Assembly (NCBI GenBank): GCA_004151065.3
Contig: NWUY0300061751.1
Coordinates: forward strand, 8,157-22,562
Direction of reading: 5' to 3'
Source of the DNA: Larix sibirica
Lineage: Eukaryota > Streptophyta > Pinopsida > Pinales > Pinaceae
DNA: 14,406 nt
This document shows positions 8,744 through 14,406 of the stretch, piece after piece. Below the pieces are notes generated by a model. It did not search any database. It had not been told where the DNA came from and was given only the letters and a program-made list of their open reading frames with translations. Numbering within the stretch: the first letter of the stretch is position 1; each line of letters begins with the position of its first letter. The translations under genes and the position numbers were made by a program.

Positions 8744-8810
8744 GATAGGTGTTTATATCTTAGAATTTGGGGTGGATTAGTCTCTGGTTTTTCTTAGTTT
8801 GCAAGAAGAT
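8744..8810 (-). repeat. Dispersed repeat fragment, inverted relative to 13735-13802
   Basis: Bases 8744-8776 are the exact reverse complement of 13770-13802 (33 bp, including GATAGGTGTTTATATC and TTGGGGTGGA). Similarity continues with changes to 8810. It is the second half of a dispersed element whose first half is seen at 11173-11242 and 13653-13730. Confidence 0.8.
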
Positions 8811-9024
8811 GGAATAAGTATGTGATAAGTGTACTGATTTATTTTATAGCAATAATTCCAAATTTGAAATAAACAATTATAAAAAAAAACAACTAGTAAC
8901 TATGCATTATGCATCATGAATAAATGGTAACTAATACATTAATAATAAATAAATAACTGGTAACAAAATTTTTAAAATGATTAAGTCAATTTCTATATTC
9001 AAAAATACAATTTACCAATTAAAA
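8811..9024. other. Gene-free AT-rich stretch
   Basis: A-rich runs and AT-rich low-complexity sequence only; no gene seen. Confidence 0.45.
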
Positions 9025-9160
9025 TTTACAAGTTAACCCAAAATTATATAAACAGATTAATTTACAAGTCAACCCAAGATGATGTAAACAGATGGGAGTG
9101 ATGATAATATTTTACAAGTTAACCCAAGATTATATAAACAGATTGGAGTGATGATAATAT
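9025..9160. repeat. Tandem array of 50-bp units (one partial, two complete)
   Basis: Units are 9025-9060 (first 36 bases only), 9061-9110 and 9111-9160. Each begins TTTACAAGT[TC]AACCCAA; the complete ones end GGAGTGATGATAATAT. They differ at a few positions. The array lies just downstream of gene B. Confidence 0.95.
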
Positions 9161-9484
9161 GTATGAAGTATATACAATATTTATTAAATAATATAAATAC
9201 GAGTTTATCTTTTTGTATGCTTAATCAATATGGGTTAACAAGCACTACAACTCCAATAGCGAAAGTGGGAAATACAATAACTGGCCATGATTTACACATC
9301 ATGAAACAGCAAAAATAATCATCCGTGCACGGAGACACAGAATGAGTAGATCGTCGAGGTCAATGAAATCAGAAAGATCGAATCCTCACTTTCCAAGGCC
9401 GAGTTTCACTTTGCATGAGAAGCTGAACGAATTTTTAAAGCAAACGAATCATTGTCGGCAGCTCTGTAGATTAAAAATCGAGGT

Positions 9485-9868
9485 CTAATTGCCGACTCCA
9501 GGACTCGGAACCGATCTTAGAACATGTCTCTCGATTGTTTCTTGCATATCACGACCCCCTTCATGCAGGCTCTGGCGCGATAGGACCATGCCCTTTGCAG
9601 AATAGATCTGCATGTGACCGACCCCGGGACTCCGTTTCGATTTTGAGAAACTGGCTCTGGTAAAACCTCTGTTGCCATCGGCTCTTTGTCGAGAATTTGG
9701 AGATGTATTGAATATGAGCTGCTGAGACGAGACAGACCCTTTGTTCATTTCAGAGACTAAAGATGGACTGCGTTCTATGACCATGTGCTCGACCAACCTC
9801 GCATTGTTCAGCGGAAAAACTGCCATGAACAAAAACACGAACAACAACATCGTATAATCCGCTTTCAT
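9485..9868 (-). CDS. Small secreted peptide precursor, copy B, paralogue of the gene at 5782-6174
   Basis: The predicted product is 127 aa and aligns end to end with copy A, at about 72% identity by hand count with only three one-residue gaps. The signal peptide (1-23, cut after NNA23) is nearly identical. The region at 46-62 (VSSQQL[I]FNTSPNS.QR), the internal KRSPGVGHMQIYS (78-90), SRQSLH (97-102) and the end RSVPSPGVGN (118-127) are kept. The stretch between residues 63 and 73 has drifted. The pattern of fixed motifs and loose linkers is typical of plant peptide-hormone precursors. Phe120 of copy A is Leu117 here, which departs further from the FR of classical CEPs. The start codon context (tactgcATG) matches copy A. 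It is intronless, lies in the same orientation as copy A, and has its own TATA box and W-box cores, so both copies look functional. As for A, the subfamily (CEP, PIP or a new branch) cannot be settled here. Confidence 0.85.
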   Translation of the reverse strand: MKADYTMLLFVFLFMAVFPLNNARLVEHMVIERSPSLVSEMNKGSVSSQQLIFNTSPNSRQRADGNRGFTRASFSKSKRSPGVGHMQIYSAKGMVLSRQSLHEGGRDMQETIERHVLRSVPSPGVGN

Positions 9869-10019
9869 GCAGTACTTCTACTAGAAACTTATAACGTTGA
9901 TGTAGAGATTAAACCACCGATCGAGAGTATAGATAGCAATATGGCCGGTTTCAGCTCAACTGCGTTGATAGGGTTCTGAACCCTGGTTTTGATCGATTTT
10001 GGCTTTGAATTCGCCAAGA

Positions 10020-10055
10020 TCAGGGTCCAAATACAGCTCTATAATAATTAGGCAT
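10020..10055 (-). CDS. Upstream ORF of 11 codons in the 5' UTR of gene B
   Basis: An ATG at 10055-10053 opens an 11-codon frame (MPNYYRAVFGP) ending in TGA. The matching triplet in copy A is ATA, so this uORF is specific to copy B. A second minimal uORF (MNPYL) starts at 10148 and would be included if transcription starts near 10160. Confidence 0.25.
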   Translation of the reverse strand: MPNYYRAVFGP

Positions 10056-10190
10056 CCACCTTCTAAACCCCCTTGGAGATCTGGGCACTTGTAACTTTGT
10101 TTCCCTTTGATACAAAATAAAGCTAAGAGATTTAAAGATATGGATTCATAGAATATACTACTTCGTTGGGACTGGCAAGATCGCGGACAT

Positions 10191-10198
10191 TTATATAG
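10191..10198 (-). promoter_or_regulatory. TATA box of peptide gene B
   Basis: Read on the minus strand this is CTATATAA, 323 bases before the start codon, with a predicted transcript start near 10160. It occupies the position homologous to the TATA box of gene A. Confidence 0.6.
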
Positions 10199-10231
10199 AT
10201 TTGCAGGTAATGGTTGTCTTCAAGTAGAATC

Positions 10232-10255
10232 GAAAACGTGGAACGACAGATCATG
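10232..10255 (-). promoter_or_regulatory. Perfectly conserved 24-bp promoter block with ACGTGG core, gene B
   Basis: This is the counterpart of 6517-6540, identical over 24 bp, and lies about 34 bp upstream of the gene B TATA box. A conserved GGCCGG follows slightly further upstream in both copies. Confidence 0.45.
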
Positions 10256-10295
10256 AACTGCAAGGCCGGCCACACCAACCTCGTCTCTTTGAATT

Positions 10296-10392
10296 TTGAC
10301 CTTCATGAGAACGATTCCCATTCACATCTGCAACCCTCGATTTTTCTTACACACAGTTGACAATTAGACAACTTTAACGGCCTACCTTTGAC
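10296..10392 (-). promoter_or_regulatory. Cluster of three TTGAC (W-box) cores upstream of gene B
   Basis: TTGAC occurs at 10296, 10357 and 10388 on the plus strand, and the first and last read TTGACC. They lie about 98-200 bp upstream of the TATA box, matching the gene A spacing. WRKY control, and so defence or stress induction, is inference. Confidence 0.45.
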
Positions 10393-10824
10393 CTAGATGC
10401 AGAAGCGCGACACCTATTGTGGACTATGTGGTTATCGAATATATCGCGTTTGAACATTAAATTTTCAACGGTATGCTTTCCAACTGTCTCATAGGTCGGT
10501 GAAATATCAAATTCCATTAAACATATCATTCTGAGAATATTTCCTCTATAGCTCTGACCATTTTAATAGAACCATGCTCATTTTGGTCTTGAAGTTACAG
10601 TGCATGCTCGATGAATGTTGACGTTTTGCTGACGAAGTTACAATGTAAATGCAGAAATAATTGTAGTTTTAAATAACGTCTGTGATTATAATGATCTAAT
10701 TAGTCTATATTCATCTTAACTTCTAATATAACTTTTGATATATATAATAGAGATTCTACACATAATATCATGATCCAGTTAAATGAAACACTTACACTTA
10801 TTTTTAAATTTAGATATTCTAATC

Positions 10825-10908
10825 TTAGAGTGCTTGGAATGTATCATTCACTTGCACTAGTTTCTCTTCCGCAAAAGCAGGTGCACCAACTTCTACAACT
10901 GCTGTCAC
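10825..10908 (-). pseudogene. Possible orphan terminal exon (27 codons and stop)
   Basis: On the minus strand, a good splice acceptor (a pyrimidine-rich tract ending ATCATTCCCACAG) is followed at 10908 by a 27-codon frame with coding-like composition, VTAVVEVGAPAFAEEK then LVQVNDTFQAL, ending in TAA at 10825-10827. The region up to 11039 is GC-richer than its flanks and includes another open stretch (TANKMIDGGGMIVHTKG, 11039-10986). A donor GT at 10986-10987 would leave a short intron, but joining the two in that phase gives a different frame, so I do not assert a spliced gene. I do not recognise the protein. It may be a captured or decayed gene fragment. The opposite-strand ORF at 10770-11042 is probably an antisense shadow. 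Confidence 0.3.
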
Positions 10909-11042
10909 CTGTGGGAATGATAGAATATACTTTATCCATTAAGGAAACATTTTTCAACAACCATACTCGGCATGTTTTCCTGTCAACCCTTGGTATGAAC
11001 TATCATGCCTCCACCGTCAATCATCTTGTTCGCTGTCTTTGA

Positions 11043-11739
11043 CATGAATAAAATTAACACTCTGTGCATACATGTACATTACATTTCATGCATGCATGTG
11101 CTGCTCTAACATTACATTATTTTATCTTAATTTCACAATGCAAGATTATTTTCACTGAAGAAAATCTAGTACATGATAGTATCTGTAGTCATAGAAGTCA
11201 ATATGAGTTAAGCTTTCATCTTTTTCATATCAAGCTTACATAAAAAAATTCACTATATCTTACCATACAAATTGAAGATTTTTAATATTTTTAATGCAAT
11301 GTAATATATCATAATACTTTTCCATAATTATGTCAGCTATACATAATTCGCAGATCATTCATTTAACGATAAAGAAATGAAGTCACAATCTAGTTTTCAA
11401 TAATTCAATTTAAAAATCATATAGCATATTCTAAAAATATATTCTCTTTCAATTTCAAAATATAAATTTAGGGTTTTAAGATAAATGATACCCAATATCC
11501 AACATGGAACTTTTTATGCTTTGCTTAGAAAAAAAAGCAATATAGATTCTCTTAAACTAATATTTATAAGGAAAAAAAATGGTATTTATCTTTTTTTAAA
11601 ACATCAAAAGAATGTTATTCATCATTTATGATAATCAATACCCTCTTAAATTATCATTCTTACCTTTATAATCTTAAAATTTATGGTATTTAAGGAAACA
11701 ACTATACGTGATACAAGTATGCAAAAAATTCAATACCTC
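11043..11739. other. Gene-free AT-rich stretch
   Basis: No gene recognised. It contains an alternating purine-pyrimidine patch (CATGCATGCATG near 11090) and the repeat fragment at 11173-11242, listed separately. Confidence 0.45.
11173..11242 (+). repeat. Dispersed repeat fragment related to 13660-13730
   Basis: Both stretches share ATGATAGT, ATAGAAGTCAA-ATGAGT, CTTTTTCATA and ATAAA in the same order over about 70 bp, with roughly three quarters of bases matching by eye. Confidence 0.6.
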
Positions 11740-11894
11740 TCGAATCATAATATGGGTATTTGTGAATTTTTTAAGCATGTCATTCCCATATAAAAGCATG
11801 TCATTTCCATATAAAGATTCCAAAAATGTCGAATCATAATATGGGTATTTGTGAATTTTTTGAGCATGTCATTCTCATATAAGATTCCAAAAAT
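11740..11894. repeat. Tandem duplication with period 89, and a nested 21-bp duplication
   Basis: Units 11740-11828 and 11829-11894 both begin TCGAATCATAATATGGG and end AAGATTCCAAAAAT. The first also contains two copies of AAGCATGTCATT[CT]CCATATA (11773-11792 and 11794-11813), which the second lacks. Slightly downstream CTTGGATCATGGATT occurs twice (about 11903 and 11930). Confidence 0.9.
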
Positions 11895-12069
11895 CACATT
11901 TTCTTGGATCATGGATTAATCACAATTACTTGGATCATGGATTTTGAAATTTTTTGTGAAATATATATCCAAATTGACATAAGGTTACCCTTATCAAAAA
12001 TAAAATTTATACTCTTGACCTAAAAACTGAGTATTTGAGATTTTTGGTGGATGTGTTCACTTTTACACA

Positions 12070-12126
12070 ATCAAGATCAAGATCAAGATCGACGTATTAG
12101 AATGATCAAGATCGACGTATTAGAAT
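12070..12126. repeat. ATCAAG hexamer run and exact 23-bp tandem duplication
   Basis: Three ATCAAG units (12070-12087) run into two identical 23-bp units, 12081-12103 and 12104-12126, reading GATCAAGATCGACGTATTAG and then AAT. A related stretch with GGTGGATGTGT[CT]CACTT[CT]TACA and more ATCAAG units recurs at about 12160-12220. Confidence 0.95.
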
Positions 12127-12239
12127 TTTTTTGCGAATATATCCACTAACGATTATTTGGTGGATGTGTCCACTTCTACATAGTGAAATACTATATCAAA
12201 TCAAGATCAAGATCTAGGTATTAGAAATTTTGTATGAAT

Positions 12240-13004
12240 GCACAATTTGTGTTCACCTAATTCATAAATTTAGGTATTTAACCAAATCGTCATTTTATTG
12301 AATTAAAATGTATGCTCATAATTAAATACTTTGTTTTGCTAAAGTTATTCATAATTTTCATTAGTTTCCAAAAATCACTAGTTAGGGAGTTACAATTACA
12401 AAATTTCTTTTGTTAAAAGTTTAATTCAAAATTTTTTTAAAAGAAATTCATATATGTTTGGTACATAGTTTAGCCAAATTCAATTTAATTTATTTACAGA
12501 AAATATTAATTCAACATCATGATAAAAAATGGCATCATTTTACAATATTTTCAAAAAAAAAATACACTTATTTTTTCAAAGATGAAGTCCAAGTTACTAA
12601 TTCCCTCCTAATCATAATCTATTTTTATTGTAAAATGCCAATTGTTTGTTAGGATATGAAACAACCAAACAAGCAAGTCAATATGGATTCCTTATCCAAT
12701 ATGTCAGTTAGCATAATTATTGGGAGTCATCCCTTCTCAATACAACATAACAAGCCATCATTTATATGTTCTTCTATCCCTCAACATTCATCCTCTATAT
12801 GCTCTTTAATATGGTGAATGTGAATCTAAGACATTAAATCTACTTCCAAATTGCATTTTCAGCATTGTAAAGATTCTTGGACAAATATTTTATAGTTCTT
12901 TGGATGTACCTCAATAGGATAGAACCATTCATGCACTTGAAATGGTATCTAGCTTCCCCCTAATGGTGTCTAATCTCATCCAATAGTCTTTCTTCCATCT
13001 TTCC
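12240..13004. other. Gene-free AT-rich stretch
   Basis: The open frame at 12458-12652 is Lys/Ile/Phe-rich low complexity and judged spurious. A short stop-free frame on the minus strand near 12840-12935 has no start and no recognisable domain. Nothing else seen. Confidence 0.4.
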
Positions 13005-13232
13005 ATGGTTAACATAGGAAGTGGGGTGGGGTTTTTTTCCTCGAAACCCTTTTTTCTCTTTAATAACCCATTTGTGTCCAAGCTTGTCTCTTTTCATTAT
13101 AATTTTGCATCAATGAATGAAGGTGTGTCCAAGCTTGTCTCTTTTCATTATAATTTTGCATCAATGAATGAAGGGGAGGACTCAGGAGTCTTTACTCCAC
13201 TTACTTCTTGGTTCCCCAAAGGTAAGAGGTAG
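13005..13232 (+). CDS. Hypothetical small ORF or 5' exon with an in-frame 17-codon duplication
   Basis: A 75-codon frame begins at an ATG in a fair context (TTCCATGG) and contains two identical copies of VSKLVSFHYNFASMNEG, produced by a 51-bp tandem duplication. It then reads EDSGVFTPLTSWFPKGKR to a stop. A strong plant donor consensus (CCAAAG then GTAAGAG) lies at 13221/13222, so the true structure could be an exon ending at 13221. I recognise no family. It has no signal peptide or membrane segment that I trust. The candidate LTR begins 15 bases after the stop. It may be a gene fragment or a chance ORF. Confidence 0.3.
   Translation: MVNIGSGVGFFSSKPFFLFNNPFVSKLVSFHYNFASMNEGVSKLVSFHYNFASMNEGEDSGVFTPLTSWFPKGKR
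13073..13174. repeat. Exact 51-bp tandem duplication
   Basis: Units 13073-13123 and 13124-13174 begin TGTGTCCAAGCTTGTC and end CAATGAATGAAGG. The period is a multiple of three, so the ORF at 13005-13232 stays open through it. Confidence 0.95.
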
Positions 13233-13247
13233 TTCCAATAAAATAGG

Positions 13248-13508
13248 TGTTGGGAACTTTGGCATAGGAAGCATGTTTAAATATATATAAGATTATGAAG
13301 GATTTTGTCGAGAATTATTTTAATGGAGTTGCTCTGCTAAAGTGAGAGGTCGCCCAACTTTAAGTGACATGTTATAATAAAATACTTACTTTCATAAATA
13401 TTTATATTTCTACTATCTAATGTTTCTTATTCTACACTATAGTTTCTTGTTTAATGTATTTTAAATCTCTATGCATTTTTTTAAGTTTCCCGGTTAAAGA
13501 ACACCACA
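13248..13508 (+). mobile_element. Candidate LTR of a retrotransposon (261 bp)
   Basis: It begins TGTTGGGAACTTTGG, a typical start for plant Copia-type LTRs, and ends ...CACCACA, so it has TG...CA termini. It contains a TATA-like TATATATAAG near 13281. Two bases after its end comes a degenerate primer-binding site. No second LTR is in the window, so this is either the 5' LTR of an element running off the right edge or a truncated relic. The following 900 bases show no gag or pol frame. Confidence 0.4.
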
Positions 13509-13510
13509 AG

Positions 13511-13522
13511 TGGTATTAGAGA
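13511..13522 (+). other. Degenerate tRNA-iMet primer-binding site
   Basis: TGGTATTAGAGA matches the canonical TGGTATCAGAGC (complement of the 3' end of initiator Met tRNA) at 10 of 12 positions. It sits two bases after the candidate LTR, the usual place. The match also overlaps a small palindrome (ACCACAAGTGGT), so chance is possible. Confidence 0.4.
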
Positions 13523-13652
13523 CACTCAGTCCATCAAAAAATGTTCGGACCTCTTTAAATAACTACACAAATTTGTGGTTCAAATAGAGTTGGTACTTAG
13601 TCACTTGTACTCATGGTTGGTACTTTTGGAAATCGGTATCAATGTTATCTTA

Positions 13653-13802
13653 CTTAGTATGATAGTGTTTAGGTTTATAGAAGTCAACATGAGTCAAATT
13701 TTCAACTTTTTCATACTAAGTTTAAATAAACATCATCTTCGTGCAATCTAAGAAAAGCATAGTTGCTAGTCCACCCCAAATTCTAAGATATAAACACCTA
13801 TC
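13653..13802 (+). repeat. Dispersed repeat, longest copy in the window
   Basis: It includes both segments found separately elsewhere: 13660-13730 resembles 11173-11242, and 13735-13802 is the inverted counterpart of 8744-8810. CTTAGTATGA (13653-13662) and TCATACTAAG (13711-13720) are perfect 10-bp inverted arms within it. No coding capacity is seen; it may be a non-autonomous mobile element. Confidence 0.55.
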
Positions 13803-13957
13803 GGTGTAAGAATAAATAAATATACGATTGTTGATATTCCTTTGCAAATGATTATTTCAAACACAGGGCTATTGTTTTCCCTTAAGAGTGCATTTATAAG
13901 CAAAGTGTACCCTCCATGTTGATTTTATGGGCTCATTCTAAATTAGACATAAACAAT

Positions 13958-13982
13958 TATATATATATATATATATATATAT
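13958..13982. repeat. (TA)12 microsatellite
   Basis: An uninterrupted TA dinucleotide run of 25 bases. Confidence 0.95.
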
Positions 13983-14254
13983 CAAAAATAATTGGTAAAA
14001 AAGATGTATAGATGATGGCCACTTGCAAAAAACTCATTTAACTAGAAAAATGAAAGTGATAACAAGTAATTAAGGCATAAACAACCCATAATTACAATTA
14101 AACACGTAGAAAAAAATAAAAAAATAACTTATTCATAACCCTTAACAAGTACTCTATTAATATTCACCAATCACAAATTAAATAATTATACTAACACTAC
14201 CATACAAATCTACGCATCAAAATCATCATCATTTTTATTTGGACCCCATCTTCT

Positions 14255-14297
14255 AGTGTCAACATTAATCTACAAGATTTTGGCAAAAGTTGACACT
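14255..14297. repeat. Inverted repeat with 9-bp arms
   Basis: AGTGTCAAC (14255-14263) pairs perfectly with GTTGACACT (14289-14297) across 25 bases. No associated gene is seen. Confidence 0.5.
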
Positions 14298-14406
14298 GCA
14301 AATCGTGTGACTATTAGCTTACTCCAAAAGAGAATACCCAAAGGCTACAACAACACGTATCCGGAGACTGTAACCAATAATCCCATAGAGTCCCCGTTGC
14401 TACAGA

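Larger units (their letters stand above)
9277..10580 (-). repeat. Duplicated gene block, copy B
   Basis: This is the second copy of the block at 5604-6800, in direct orientation and displaced by about 3.7 kb. It spans the 3' UTR, CDS, 5' UTR, TATA box and proximal promoter. Many small indels separate the UTRs, so the duplication is not recent. Confidence 0.75.
13523..14406. other. Non-coding stretch to the window end, possible decayed interior of the LTR element
   Basis: No open frame with recognisable gag or pol motifs on either strand. It contains the dispersed repeat at 13653-13802, a (TA)12 run, and an inverted repeat at 14255-14297. The last 170 bases are GC-richer but I recognise nothing in them. 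Confidence 0.4.

Noticed and set aside
5782-9868. Assignment of the peptide genes to a named family such as CEP or PIP
   Set aside because: The terminal motif lacks FRPT of CEP and one residue of the PIP core, so a gene symbol would overstate what the sequence shows.
9785-9979. Plus-strand ORF of 64 codons
   Set aside because: It is antisense to the start and 5' UTR of peptide gene B.
10770-11042. Plus-strand ORF of 90 codons
   Set aside because: No domain is recognisable. The opposite strand shows a splice acceptor and a more protein-like frame, so this is probably a shadow, though expression was not excluded.
12070-12220. Spaced repeats considered as a CRISPR array
   Set aside because: The units are contiguous or degenerate without unique spacers of constant length, and the genome is eukaryotic.
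12458-12652. Plus-strand ORF of 64 codons
   Set aside because: AT-rich low-complexity translation dominated by Lys, Ile, Phe and His.
12840-12935. Minus-strand stop-free frame (MNGSILLRYIQRTIKYL...)
   Set aside because: About 30 codons, no domain, and neighbouring frames are closed on both sides; likely chance.

Overview
The window looks like nuclear DNA of a seed plant. It is AT-rich and mostly non-coding, with many decayed repeats and only two convincing protein genes. Both genes encode small secreted peptide precursors whose SPGVG[H/N] motif belongs to the plant CEP/PIP/IDA-like peptide-hormone superfamily. The low gene density and the many old repeat fragments would suit a large genome such as a gymnosperm, but nothing here fixes the species.

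Layout. At 1-1290 there is a relatively GC-rich stretch with a degenerate reading frame on the minus strand that keeps the spacing of a CCHC zinc knuckle, probably a dead retroelement. At 1291-4215 there is no gene: a purine-rich stretch (about 1780-2860) with a 53-bp tandem duplication is followed by a decayed array of about 175-bp units (about 3630-4215). At 4216-5500 there is unassigned sequence with short duplications and hairpins. Peptide gene A (5782-6174, minus) has its own TATA box and upstream elements reaching to about 7010. At 7200-8410 there is a local repeat family that includes a 235-bp direct duplication with the window's only ambiguous base (8177) at its junction. At 9025-9160 there is a 50-bp tandem array. 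Peptide gene B (9485-9868, minus) has a promoter homologous to that of gene A. At 10825-10908 there is a possible orphan terminal exon on the minus strand. From 11040 to the end there are tandem duplications, pieces of one dispersed repeat family, a small open frame at 13005-13232, and a candidate LTR (13248-13508) followed by a degenerate tRNA-iMet primer-binding site.

How the genes relate. Genes A and B are a tandem duplicate pair in the same orientation, about 3.7 kb apart. The duplicated block covers the 3' UTR, CDS, 5' UTR, TATA box and proximal promoter, roughly 5604-6800 and 9277-10580. The proteins are about 72% identical by hand alignment. The signal peptide and two SPGVG motifs are best conserved: an internal one after a basic pair, and one that ends exactly at the stop codon. 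Both promoters carry W-box cores and a perfectly conserved 24-bp block containing ACGTGG at matching distances from the TATA box, which suggests stress or defence control. The 5' UTRs differ: each copy has its own, non-homologous short upstream ORFs. The main novelty candidate is this two-motif peptide precursor pair.
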